15,768 bases of DNA from Desulfotignum sp. (GTDB lineage Bacteria > Desulfobacterota > Desulfobacteria > Desulfobacterales > Desulfobacteraceae): NCBI GenBank assembly GCA_021737445.1, contig JAIPDY010000054.1, positions 1-15,768 on the forward strand, in the 5' to 3' direction. The notes beneath the pieces were generated by a model. That model searched no databases. It worked only from the letters and a program-made list of their open reading frames with translations, and was not told the origin of the DNA. Shown piece by piece: positions 1 to 7,883 of the stretch; position 1 is the first letter of the stretch; the number at the start of each line of letters is the position of its first letter. The position numbers and the translations under genes were made by a program.

Positions 1-187
1 GCCGGGGGGTTCCTGTGGGTTTCACCCTCTGCCGCGTTTGACATGGAGTAGGGCATGGCTGCGCTGAACGGCAAAAACTGCGGGCAGGTATGTCCTCAAA
101 CAATTTGCCGTTCTTAACGCTCCGCCATGCCCAACTCCATGTAGCAAACGCGTCAGAATGGGATTCAACCCACAGGAACCCCCCGGC
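1..187. repeat. Long imperfect inverted repeat (MITE-like or structured-RNA hairpin)
   Basis: The two ends are perfect reverse complements over 21 bp (1-21 with 167-187). After an unpaired stretch the arms pair again: 34-40 with 145-151, 41-49 with 134-142, 51-58 with 125-132, and 67-75 with 104-112, leaving a loop at 76-103. Small asymmetric bulges separate the blocks. The whole unit could fold into one hairpin, as RNA or as extruded DNA. Terminal perfection with decaying interior is typical of small non-autonomous transposable elements, but a structured RNA or a bidirectional terminator is also possible. The left flank is outside the window, so a target-site duplication cannot be tested. 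The inverted repeat is seen directly; its nature is inference. Confidence 0.85.
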
Positions 188-432
188 ACTAGTGGTTGAT
201 GGCAGAGGTAAGCGGGGATGAAATTTTAGGCCTGGTTCCTCCATGCACAGGGGGAGCTGGAAATTATTTTCATAACGAAAAATCTGAATGGCGAAGCAGG
301 GCCAGGGATCTCTTAGACAGCGGAAACCCTGAAGGGTGACCAGGGAATGACCTGTACAGCGGTACCCCTACCAGGGGCGGCATCCTGCCGATCTGCCCTG
401 ATCATCCCATGGATTTAATGACAGGAAAAAAA
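188..432. other. Gene-free stretch upstream of tex, unexplained
   Basis: I recognise no gene, riboswitch or housekeeping RNA here. On the + strand there are only short frames, such as a 46-codon one from ATG 199 to TGA 339 with no family resemblance. Several short complementary blocks occur: CAGGG near 313 with CCCTG near 327, CCCCT with AGGGG at about 364-377, and CGGCA/TGCCG around 378-391. Part of this could be structured RNA or a continuation of the repeat at 1-187. On the - strand a stop-free frame begins after the TAG at 370-368 and continues through the inverted repeat to the window edge. Its first ATG is at 244-242. I could not identify its translation and do not call it a gene. Confidence 0.4.
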
Positions 433-461
433 TTGCAATCCAATTTTAGAACTCATATAAT
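433..461 (+). promoter_or_regulatory. Sigma-70 promoter for tex
   Basis: TTGCAA at 433-438 (4 of 6 to TTGACA) is followed by a 17-bp spacer and a perfect TATAAT at 456-461, in an AT-rich stretch within otherwise GC-richer DNA. Transcription would start near 468, leaving a leader of about 24 nt before the tex start codon. It is the best-matching promoter in the window. Confidence 0.75.
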
Positions 462-491
462 AAAAAATTTTAAAGCGGAGACAACCATCAG

Positions 492-2693
492 ATGCTGTCA
501 ACAGAGCTTCCTTTTTTCATAGATGATCCCATGAATGATATTGCTGTCATCAGCCGGGAAACCGGACTGACTGGAAAACAGGTAACCGCCGTGGTAGCGC
601 TTCTGGACCAGGGAGCCACCATTCCCTTTATCGCCAGGTACAGAAAAGAGAAAACCGGTTCCCTGGATGAGGTGGCCATCACCCTGATCCGGGACCGGTA
701 TCAGGCATTAGGAGAACTGACTGCCAGAAAAACCGCTATTTTCAAATCCCTGGATGACAGGCAGCTGCTGACCCGAAAACTGGAACAGGCGATCAGGGCT
801 GCCGGCACCATGACGGTATTGGAAGATCTGTATGAAAAATACCGGCCCAGGCGAAGGACAAGGGCCATGGCGGCAAAAGAAAAAGGCCTGGCACCCCTGG
901 CGGATTTTCTGCTTGCCCAGTCCCATAAAGACCCTGCCGCAGAAGCAGCAAAATATGTGGATTCCGGCAAAGGGGTTGATACCATTGAACACGCCCTGGC
1001 CGGTGCCAGAGATATCATTGCTGAAACAGTGAATGAAGACCCAAAGGTCCGTAGTTCGGTGCGCCGCCTGTTTGAAAAACAAGGGGTGCTCCAGTCCCGG
1101 GTGAAAAAGGGGCAAGACAAGAGTGGTGCCAAATTTAAAGACTATTTTGACTGGTCAGAACCAGCCTTTAAGGCCCCTTCCCACAGGACCCTGGCCATGT
1201 TCCGGGGCAGCAATGAAGGCGTTCTCACCCTTCATGTCCTGGTTGATCCGGAAAAAGCCATATCCATGATGGAACGGTTTTATCTCAAAAACCATGCTTC
1301 CCTTTGCCGGGATCAGGTGCAGACAGCCATCCAGGATGCATATAAGCGGCTGTTGGGAAAATCCCTTGAAAAAGAGTGTTTCCAGACCCTGAAGCTTGCA
1401 GCTGACCACCAGGCCATCAAGGTATTTACCAGAAATCTTAAAGACCTGCTTTTGTCTCCGCCCCTGGGAGAAAAGCGGATACTGGCCATTGATCCGGGGT
1501 TCAGAACCGGGTGCAAAATTGTCTGCCTGGATGCCCAGGGAGACCTGCAGCACCATGGGGTGATATTTCCTCACACTGGGGAGCGCGCCGGGGAGCAGGC
1601 CGGCCGGACAATTGTTGACTGGGTGCAGCAGTATAAAATTGCGGCGGTGGCAGTGGGAAACGGCACCGCCGGCAGGGAAACCCAGGCCTTTGTCAGGGGA
1701 CTGCCACTGCCTGGCTTTGTGGAGATCGTGATGGTGGATGAAAGCGGGGCATCGGTGTACTCGGCCTCAGACATTGCCAGGCAGGAGTTCCCGGATAAGG
1801 ATATCACTGTGCGGGGCGCGGTTTCCATTGGCAGACGGCTCATGGATCCTCTGGCGGAACTGGTGAAAATTGATCCCAAATCCATAGGGGTGGGCCAGTA
1901 TCAGCATGATGTGGACCAGAAACAGTTGCACCAGGCCCTGGATGATACCGTGAAAATCTGTGTGAACCAGGTGGGGGTGGAGGTCAACACTGCGTCCAGG
2001 GAGCTGCTGGCCCGGGTGGCCGGGTTGAACGATACCATTGCCGCCGGCCTGGTGCGGTTCCGCCGGGAAAACGGTCCGTTTTTGACCCGGCAGTCGTTCT
2101 TGCAGGTGCCCCGCTTGGGGCCTAAAACCTTTGAGCAGGCTGCCGGATTTTTGCGGATCCGCCAGGGAGACAATCCCCTGGATGCGTCCGGCATCCATCC
2201 GGAATCCTATCGAGTTGTTGAAAGAATGGCCCGAAACCAGGGATGTACACCCCGGGACCTGATCAAAAACCCGGTCCGGATTAAACAGATCGATCCGGAT
2301 GATTATATCTCCGACACCCTGGGCATGCCCACCCTCATGGATATTCTGTCGGAACTGGTGCAGCCGGGGCGGGACCCCAGACAGCCTTTCCAGGCCTTTG
2401 CCTTTGATCCTTCCGTTCATAAAATGGAAGACCTGACACCCGGCATGCGGTTACCCGGCATTGTAACCAATATCACGGCGTTCGGGGCATTTGTGGATAT
2501 CGGGGTGCACCAGGACGGCCTGGTGCACATCAGCCAGATGGCGGACCGGTTTGTCAAAGATCCCAGCGACATTGTCACTGTGAGACAGCAGGTGCAGGTC
2601 CGGGTGCTGGATGTTGATGTGCCGGCAAAACGTATCTCCCTTTCCTTGAAATCCGACCCCAAATGCCGTGGTACTGTATCTAAAAACAGATAA
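492..2693 (+). CDS. tex: Tex-family transcription accessory / S1 RNA-binding protein
   Basis: This 733-residue protein has the full Tex architecture. An N-terminal helical region carries the family's IPFIARYRKEKTGSLDE-type motif near 43-60. A YqgF/RNase H-like domain follows at about 328-450, starting ILAIDPGFRTG. Helix-hairpin-helix repeats lie at about 500-557 (LLARVAGLN and VPRLGPKTF). A C-terminal S1 RNA-binding domain spans about 650-720 (ITAFGAFVDIGVHQDGLVHIS). Tex proteins bind nucleic acid in the cytoplasm and affect transcription and stress tolerance; the exact role varies. Start ATG 492 is chosen because GGAG lies at 477-480, whereas ATG 531 has no Shine-Dalgarno sequence even though family N-termini would also fit it. 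It appears monocistronic behind the promoter at 433-461. Length is near the family's usual 720-780. Confidence 0.95.
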   Translation: MLSTELPFFIDDPMNDIAVISRETGLTGKQVTAVVALLDQGATIPFIARYRKEKTGSLDEVAITLIRDRYQALGELTARKTAIFKSLDDRQLLTRKLEQAIRAAGTMTVLEDLYEKYRPRRRTRAMAAKEKGLAPLADFLLAQSHKDPAAEAAKYVDSGKGVDTIEHALAGARDIIAETVNEDPKVRSSVRRLFEKQGVLQSRVKKGQDKSGAKFKDYFDWSEPAFKAPSHRTLAMFRGSNEGVLTLHVLVDPEKAISMMERFYLKNHASLCRDQVQTAIQDAYKRLLGKSLEKECFQTLKLAADHQAIKVFTRNLKDLLLSPPLGEKRILAIDPGFRTGCKIVCLDAQGDLQHHGVIFPHTGERAGEQAGRTIVDWVQQYKIAAVAVGNGTAGRETQAFVRGLPLPGFVEIVMVDESGASVYSASDIARQEFPDKDITVRGAVSIGRRLMDPLAELVKIDPKSIGVGQYQHDVDQKQLHQALDDTVKICVNQVGVEVNTASRELLARVAGLNDTIAAGLVRFRRENGPFLTRQSFLQVPRLGPKTFEQAAGFLRIRQGDNPLDASGIHPESYRVVERMARNQGCTPRDLIKNPVRIKQIDPDDYISDTLGMPTLMDILSELVQPGRDPRQPFQAFAFDPSVHKMEDLTPGMRLPGIVTNITAFGAFVDIGVHQDGLVHISQMADRFVKDPSDIVTVRQQVQVRVLDVDVPAKRISLSLKSDPKCRGTVSKNR

Positions 2694-2732
2694 TGCGTTG
2701 AAAAAATCCAGAAACAGATTACAATATCAAAC

Positions 2733-2803
2733 ATGCAGCTTAACTGCATAATCCTGAGATTTATGAAAAACGGGTGGATTTCAATAGAATCCCCGCCTAT
2801 AAT
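2733..2803 (+). promoter_or_regulatory. Candidate operator and promoter region of tpx
   Basis: A 6-bp perfect inverted repeat, ATGCAG-CTTAA-CTGCAT, lies at 2733-2749. It has no T tract, so it reads more like a protein-binding site than a terminator for tex. Downstream, a perfect TATAAT at 2798-2803 sits 30 bp before the tpx start codon, but its -35 (TGGATT at 2775-2780, 17-bp spacer) is poor. A second option upstream is TTGAAA at 2698-2703 with a weak -10. A weak -35 next to an upstream inverted repeat would suit an activator-dependent promoter, which is inference. Confidence 0.4.
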
Positions 2804-2833
2804 GATTCATTTCAAGCAGAAAGGAGAACTCCC

Positions 2834-3331
2834 ATGGCTTCTACCAAACTTGCAGGCAACCCGGTTTCTCTGGCAGGTGAATTTCCGGTCAAGGGTACTG
2901 CTGCACCCGATTTTATCGCCGTTAACCAGGATCTGTCTGAAATCACTCTCAAATCCTTTGAGGGGAAACGCAAGGTTCTGAACATATTTCCCAGCATCGA
3001 CACGGATGTATGCGCCACCTCAGTGCGCAAATTCAATGAAAAAGCCGCTGCCCTTGAAAACACCCGGGTGATCTGCCTGTCTCAGGACCTGCCCTTTGCC
3101 CATAAGCGTTTCTGCGGGGCTGAGGGCATTGACAATGTGGTGTCCGCCTCCCTGTTCCGGGATGCCGGTTTTCCCAAAAATGCCGGTGTACTGATTTTGG
3201 ACGGGCCATTGAAAGGGCTGACCGCCCGGGCGGTGATTGTGGTGGATGAAAACAACCAGGTGGTGTATTCTCAGCTGGTGGATGACATCAAAAATGAACC
3301 GGATTACGACGCGGCCCTGGCAGCGCTTTAA
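2834..3331 (+). CDS. tpx: Thiol peroxidase (atypical 2-Cys peroxiredoxin)
   Basis: This 165-residue Tpx reduces hydrogen peroxide and alkyl hydroperoxides using thioredoxin-type reductants. The sequence closely follows the family: FPSIDTDVC places the peroxidatic cysteine at 60, and KRFCGAEG places the resolving cysteine at 94. A third conserved cysteine is at 81, and the C-terminal block DGPLKGLTARAVIVVDENN is present. The start is ATG 2834, with AAGGAG at 2821-2826 and a 7-nt spacer. An upstream in-frame GTG at 2774 would add 20 residues unlike any Tpx N-terminus and lacks a ribosome binding site. It stands alone between tex and the AsmA gene, and its own promoter is likely. In a strict anaerobe it would belong to oxygen-exposure defence. 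No oxidative-stress regulator gene is adjacent. Confidence 0.97.
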   Translation: MASTKLAGNPVSLAGEFPVKGTAAPDFIAVNQDLSEITLKSFEGKRKVLNIFPSIDTDVCATSVRKFNEKAAALENTRVICLSQDLPFAHKRFCGAEGIDNVVSASLFRDAGFPKNAGVLILDGPLKGLTARAVIVVDENNQVVYSQLVDDIKNEPDYDAALAAL

Positions 3332-3360
3332 CGCGGTCGAACCGGCCGGCCTGCACTACC

Positions 3361-3382
3361 TTGAAAATATGCGCTATTTCAA
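3361..3382. promoter_or_regulatory. Inverted repeat upstream of the AsmA-family gene
   Basis: TTGAAA and TTTCAA flank a 10-bp core. Allowing one bulged A, the match extends to 8 bp each side (TTGAAAATA against TATTTCAA). It ends 26 bp before the GTG start at 3409. The left TTGAAA could also serve as a -35, with TATGGA at 3385-3390 as a poor -10. Possible operator; not matched to a known regulator. Confidence 0.35.
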
Positions 3383-3408
3383 CATATGGAAATGAAGGGA
3401 GAAAAATT

Positions 3409-5424
3409 GTGAACCGGTTGATAAAATGGATTCTGGGGATGATGGCAGCCCTGGTGGTGCTGGTGGTGGCTGCAATTGTGCTGGTTCCCATGTTTGTGGA
3501 TCTCCATCAGTATAAACGCGGACTGGAAGAACTGGTAACACAGCAGACCGGCAGATCCTTTACCATGGGCGATGACATGGATGTGTCAATATTCCCCTGG
3601 GTAGGGGTCCGGCTGTCAGACCTTCATCTGGGAAGCCCGGAAGGATTTGCTGCAAAGGATATGGTGGTGGTGGACCAGTTTGAGGTGCGGCTAAAGGTGA
3701 TGCCTTTGCTGTCCCGGCGTATCGAGATCAACACCTTTGTAGTGGATACCCCGCAGATTTTTTTTGAGCGCAGAAAAGATGGCCGGGCCAACTGGGAAGG
3801 TTTGGGCAAAGCAGATGAACGCGGCGCTCAAAAAAAACCGGCCGAAGAAAAAACCGGTTCAACAGATCCGGCTCTGCCCATTGAATCTCTGATGGTGGGG
3901 GATTTCACCATTCGCAACGGACAGATTGTTTTTGCTGACAAGGCGGCCGGCCTGGAAAAACAGATTACCGAATTGAATCTGACCTTGGGGGATATCAGTC
4001 TGGACAAGCCGGTAAAGATAGACCTCTCGTCCCGTGTGGATGGAAAACCGTTGTCTTTAAAAGGCAAAATCGGCCCTGTGGGAAAAAATCCGGGCAAGTC
4101 AGATATCGACTTTGATCTGGTATTGAAAGCCCTGGGGATGATGGATGTGAAGCTGGCCGGCAAGCTTGTGGGTCTGTCAGATCGTCCACAGGCAAACATG
4201 GCCCTGGATGTGGCCCCGTTTTCTTTGCGAAAGCTCATGGCTGAACTGGATCAGCCCTTTTTCATGGAAACCGCAGATCCGGCCGTGTTTGAAAAAATAG
4301 CCATGCAGGCAAACATTTCCGGCGGGGCATCTGCGGTTTCCCTGACCAGCGGGCAATTGACCCTGGATGACTCCTTTTTGACGTTCAGTGGGGAGGCAAA
4401 AGCGTTTGAAAAGCCGGATGTCGTATTTGACCTGGCCCTGGACCGGATCGACCTGGACCGGTACCTGCCGCCGGCACAGGAAAAAAACAAAGCCGGGGTT
4501 CCGTCGTCTGATGGTAAAAAAGAAGCTGCCCCGGGTGCTGCACCCGACTATGGACCTTTGCGCAGACTGGTGCTGGATGGAAAACTGAAGATCGGGCATA
4601 TGAAAGCGGCCAATGTGACAGTTTCAGATATTGCCGCCCATGTGACTGCCAGAAACGGTCAGATAGCAGTGGATCCTTTATCCATGAATCTGTACCAGGG
4701 CAGCCTTGCATCCGCACTGGGGATCGATGTCCGGCAAAAAAAACCTGAAACCCGCATAAACCTGGATTTAAACGGGGTTCAGGCCGGTCCCCTGATCCGG
4801 GATGCAGTGGCCAAAGACCTGATTTCCGGTACATTGACTGCGGACGTCTCCCTGGCCATGGCCGGCAGCACACCGGATCAAATCAAAAAAAGCCTGGACG
4901 GCAAGGGACAATTGACATTTACAGACGGGGCCATTGAAGGCATCGATATCGCCGGCATGGTGCGCAATGCCGCTGCCAAAGCAGGGCTGGGTCAGCAGAC
5001 TGCGGAAAAACCCAGAACCGACTTTGCCGAGTTGACAGTCCCTTTTTCCGTGGGGCAGGGGATTTTTCATGTGAATGACGCCGGCCTGAAATCTCCGCTT
5101 CTGCGGGTCAATGCGGCTGGCAAGGCCTATCTGATGAAAGAAGAACTGGATTTCCGGGTGGAGCCCAAGCTGGTGGGAACCCTGAAAGGCCAGGGTGACA
5201 CCATGGATCGATCAGGCATCATGGTGCCGCTGCTGGTCACAGGATCGTTTGCATCCCCCAAAATCCGGCCGGACCTGGCAGGAATGCTGGGGAGCGGGCT
5301 GCCGGATACGGAAAAGGTCAAGGAGATGATCGATACAAAAAAACTGCCGGCCACCGACGTAAAATCCCTGGAGGAAGAGGGGAAAAAAGTGTTGAAAGGG
5401 TTGATGCCCGGCCTTAAAAATTGA
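3409..5424 (+). CDS. AsmA-family envelope protein
   Basis: The chosen start gives 671 residues. An N-terminal membrane anchor (about 7-29) is followed by a long periplasmic part. Residues 30-80 have the AsmA opening: DLHQYKRGLEELVTQQTGR, then the FPWVGVRLSDLHLG segment. The family's C-terminal block (VEPKLVGTLKGQG through GSFASPKIRPDL) lies at about 584-625. AsmA-like proteins are large inner-membrane-anchored proteins of the bridge-like lipid-transport class, linked to outer-membrane phospholipid homeostasis. GTG 3409 is preferred because AAGGGAG at 3395-3401 is spaced 7 nt from it. The longer TTG 3361 version would add 16 residues before the anchor and has no ribosome binding site. A low-complexity lysine/glutamate/alanine linker near 139-155 probably separates subdomains. 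The downstream secreted DUF4197 gene follows after 30 bp, suggesting co-transcription. Confidence 0.9.
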   Translation: MNRLIKWILGMMAALVVLVVAAIVLVPMFVDLHQYKRGLEELVTQQTGRSFTMGDDMDVSIFPWVGVRLSDLHLGSPEGFAAKDMVVVDQFEVRLKVMPLLSRRIEINTFVVDTPQIFFERRKDGRANWEGLGKADERGAQKKPAEEKTGSTDPALPIESLMVGDFTIRNGQIVFADKAAGLEKQITELNLTLGDISLDKPVKIDLSSRVDGKPLSLKGKIGPVGKNPGKSDIDFDLVLKALGMMDVKLAGKLVGLSDRPQANMALDVAPFSLRKLMAELDQPFFMETADPAVFEKIAMQANISGGASAVSLTSGQLTLDDSFLTFSGEAKAFEKPDVVFDLALDRIDLDRYLPPAQEKNKAGVPSSDGKKEAAPGAAPDYGPLRRLVLDGKLKIGHMKAANVTVSDIAAHVTARNGQIAVDPLSMNLYQGSLASALGIDVRQKKPETRINLDLNGVQAGPLIRDAVAKDLISGTLTADVSLAMAGSTPDQIKKSLDGKGQLTFTDGAIEGIDIAGMVRNAAAKAGLGQQTAEKPRTDFAELTVPFSVGQGIFHVNDAGLKSPLLRVNAAGKAYLMKEELDFRVEPKLVGTLKGQGDTMDRSGIMVPLLVTGSFASPKIRPDLAGMLGSGLPDTEKVKEMIDTKKLPATDVKSLEEEGKKVLKGLMPGLKN

Positions 5425-5454
5425 TGCGGTACCAGAATTGAAGGAGAAAATGTT

Positions 5455-6210
5455 ATGAAACGTATTCGCGTATATCTGATGTGTCTGTTTCTGGTCATGA
5501 CCGCAGGCGTTGCCATGGCATCCAGCTCCTGGCTGCAAAAAGGGACTGATGCGCTGAAATCCTTTGGCCAGGGGGATGAAAAAACGGCTGTGTCAGGCAC
5601 AACCACCCGGCTGCCCATGGCTGATGTTATCGCCGGTCTCAAGGAAGCTTTGACAGTGGGATCCGGCAATGTGGTGCAGCAGCTGGGACAGACCGACGGG
5701 TTTTTCAAGGATCCGCAGATCCATATCCCCCTGCCCGAAAAACTGGCCACAGTGAAAAATGCCCTGGACAAGGTTGGCATGGGATCTTTTGCCGGTGATC
5801 TGGAGCTGAAATTGAACCGGGCTGCGGAAGCTGCCGCTCCCAGGGCCCGGGACCTGTTTGTGAACGCCATCTCCCAGATGACGTTCGAGGATGCCAGAGA
5901 GATTCTCAACGGGCCCGAAGATGCCGCCACCCGATATTTCAAAAAAACCATGTCTCCGGAACTGGCAGATGCCATGGCACCTGTGGTGGATGACAGCCTG
6001 TCACAGGTGGGGGCGGTTCAGTCCTATGACCGCATGATGGGAAAATACGCGAACCTGCCGTTTGTGCCGGACGTGAAGGCGGATCTGACCGATCATGTGG
6101 TGGACAAAGGTATGGACGGCATTTTCCATTATATGGCCAAAGAAGAGGCTGCCATCCGCACGAATCCGGTGAAACGTACCACAGACCTGCTCAAAAAAGT
6201 GTTTCAATAG
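5455..6210 (+). CDS. DUF4197 secreted protein
   Basis: This 251-residue protein matches the DUF4197 family, whose function is unknown. Recognisable blocks are ADVIAGLKEALTVGSGNVV and QLGQTDGFFKDPQIHIPLPE, then MTFEDAREILNGPEDAATRYF, and near the C-terminus NPVKRTTDLLKKVF. The N-terminus is a type I signal peptide: basic MKRIR, a hydrophobic core to about 19, and a likely cut after AMA at 20-22, so the mature protein should be periplasmic. The single cysteine at 10 lies in the hydrophobic core and does not form a lipobox. ATG 5455 has AAGGAG at 5441-5446 with an 8-nt spacer. The gene lies 30 bp after the AsmA-family gene, so a shared envelope role is plausible but inferred. Confidence 0.93.
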   Translation: MKRIRVYLMCLFLVMTAGVAMASSSWLQKGTDALKSFGQGDEKTAVSGTTTRLPMADVIAGLKEALTVGSGNVVQQLGQTDGFFKDPQIHIPLPEKLATVKNALDKVGMGSFAGDLELKLNRAAEAAAPRARDLFVNAISQMTFEDAREILNGPEDAATRYFKKTMSPELADAMAPVVDDSLSQVGAVQSYDRMMGKYANLPFVPDVKADLTDHVVDKGMDGIFHYMAKEEAAIRTNPVKRTTDLLKKVFQ

Positions 6211-6239
6211 AATCAATCCCTGTATTGCCAAATGTGACT

Positions 6240-6261
6240 GCCTGATCTGCGCCGGTCAGGC
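6240..6261. terminator. Weak hairpin between DUF4197 and MBL nuclease genes
   Basis: GCCTGA at 6240-6245 pairs with TCAGGC at 6256-6261 across a 10-nt loop. No T tract follows (TTGAAACTT), so intrinsic termination would be weak. It is the only structure I see in the 92-bp spacer. Confidence 0.3.
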
Positions 6262-6302
6262 TTGAAACTTCAAACGGAAAACTGAAAGAAAGAGGGGTCA
6301 AA

Positions 6303-7883
6303 ATGGAATGTCAATTTCTGGGCGGAGCCGGTGAAGTAACAGGTTCCATGCATCTGCTCAATACCGGTGAAGACCGGATACTCATGGACTGCGGCATGTT
6401 TCAGGGCCGGAGAAAACAGAGCAATGAAAAAAACCGTCACTTTCCGGTGGACCCTGCCAAAATTACCAGCATGGTGCTTTCCCATGCCCATATCGATCAT
6501 TCCGGCCGGATTCCCATGCTGACCCAGGCCGGGTTTTCCGGCCGCATCATCACCACCCGGCCCACCCAGAGCGCATTGGCCTACATGCTTCTGGACAGCG
6601 GCCATATCCAGGAATCCGATGCCCAGTACCTCAACTATAAATCTTTGCGGTCGTTTCTGTTTCAGGAGGAGCAAAAAAAACGGAACCAGCAACTCACCAA
6701 CAGGGAAAAATCACAGATCAAAAAACTGTTGAAAAAAAATCCCTATGACCTGGATGAGGTGGCCATTGCCAGACTTCAGAAGGAACACGGACTTGACACC
6801 ATTGTGCCTTTGTACACCCAGGAGCAGGCCAGGCAGTCCCTCTCCTATATCGACGGCTATCCTTTCGGACATACTTTGTCCATCGGCCGGAACACAAACG
6901 TCAAGTTTTATGTGGCCGGCCATATTCTGGGATCGGCGTTTTCCGTGATTACTGTCACGGAAAACAAGCGGGCCAGAAAAATTTTGTATACCGGTGATGT
7001 GGGGCGGTTTAACAAACCCATTCTCAAAAATCCCACCCTGGTGTTTGATGAAGAGGACCGGGATATCGATCTGATGATCATGGAAAGCACCTATGGCGAC
7101 AGAGAACACGGTCCGGTGGCGGATCTGGAGAAAAGTTTGAAAAAAGTGCTGCAACAAACCGTTGCGCAGGGCGGATCATTGATTATTCCTTCTTTTGCCT
7201 TTGGCAGGACCCAGGAGTTGATTTACGTGTTCCACAAATTGTATGAATCCGGTCAGGTGCCCCGGCTGCCCATCTATGTGGACAGTCCTCTGGCATCCAA
7301 TCTGACCCGGGTGTTCGGGGAGCACCCGGAAACCTATGACAGGGAAACCCATGCCGCGTTTCTGGAAAAAGGGCTGAATCCGTTTTACTTTGAAAAGATC
7401 CGGTTTGTGCAGACGGTTGAGGAGTCCATGGCCCTGACCCGGGACGAAACCCCCCATGTGGTGATCTCCGCTTCCGGCATGTGCGAGGCCGGCCGGATAC
7501 TCCACCATTTGCGGTACAAGATCCACGATCCCAAAAACACCATTCTGATTGTGGGATTCATGGCCGAGCACACCCTGGGCCGGCGGATCGAAGAGCTGGG
7601 TGCCCAGGCGGCGCAGGCCGGCAATACAGATAAAAAACCCCCGGAGATCAAGATTCTGGGCAAATCCTATCCCCTGGCAGCCCGGGTGGAAAAAATCGGC
7701 GGATTCAGTGCCCATGCTGATAAACATGAGCTGGACAAAATTGTGACCCAATCCAATCTTAACATCGGTAAAATCGCTGTTGTACATGGGGAAACATCCC
7801 AGAGCCGGGCTTTTGCAGATCATCTGAAGCAAAAAGGGTATGCGGTGTTCATACCCGGCCCAGGAGATGTCGTCTCTGTATAA
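6303..7883 (+). CDS. MBL-fold/beta-CASP ribonuclease-type metallohydrolase
   Basis: This 526-residue protein has the complete zinc-dependent beta-lactamase-fold plus beta-CASP plan found in RNA-processing nucleases (CPSF73/Ysh1-like bacterial branch). The HAHIDH metal motif is at 61-66, the GHILGSA histidine at 207, and TGDVGR with Asp232. Beta-CASP motif A follows at ESTYGDREH (Glu261), then SFAFGRTQE near 297-305. Motif B is in ISASGMCEAGRILHHL near 388-403, GFMAEHTLGRR comes after it, and motif C is GFSAHAD with His471. The usual extra helical segment between MBL motifs, rich in lysine, lies at about 105-185. Expected function is cleavage or trimming of RNA in the cytoplasm; the substrate is unknown. 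The start is ATG 6303, with GAGGGG at 6292-6297. It appears to be a separate transcription unit. An archaeal-style KH domain is absent. Confidence 0.93.
   Translation: MECQFLGGAGEVTGSMHLLNTGEDRILMDCGMFQGRRKQSNEKNRHFPVDPAKITSMVLSHAHIDHSGRIPMLTQAGFSGRIITTRPTQSALAYMLLDSGHIQESDAQYLNYKSLRSFLFQEEQKKRNQQLTNREKSQIKKLLKKNPYDLDEVAIARLQKEHGLDTIVPLYTQEQARQSLSYIDGYPFGHTLSIGRNTNVKFYVAGHILGSAFSVITVTENKRARKILYTGDVGRFNKPILKNPTLVFDEEDRDIDLMIMESTYGDREHGPVADLEKSLKKVLQQTVAQGGSLIIPSFAFGRTQELIYVFHKLYESGQVPRLPIYVDSPLASNLTRVFGEHPETYDRETHAAFLEKGLNPFYFEKIRFVQTVEESMALTRDETPHVVISASGMCEAGRILHHLRYKIHDPKNTILIVGFMAEHTLGRRIEELGAQAAQAGNTDKKPPEIKILGKSYPLAARVEKIGGFSAHADKHELDKIVTQSNLNIGKIAVVHGETSQSRAFADHLKQKGYAVFIPGPGDVVSV

Noticed and set aside
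199..339. 46-codon + strand frame in the left spacer
   Set aside because: There is no ribosome binding site, no family resemblance, and it is short enough to be chance.
230..420. Possible riboswitch or housekeeping RNA (TPP, cobalamin, GEMM, RNase P, SRP, tmRNA or 6S)
   Set aside because: None of the conserved core sequences I know for these RNAs is present; only short, non-specific stems are seen.
1767..2420. 217-residue minus-strand open frame inside tex
   Set aside because: It is antisense to the conserved HhH region of tex and shows no family resemblance.
5127..5975. 282-residue minus-strand open frame opposite the AsmA and DUF4197 genes
   Set aside because: It lies across the end of one well-supported gene and most of another. 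Its translation is Ser/Arg/Pro-rich with no recognisable motif, as expected of an antisense shadow.
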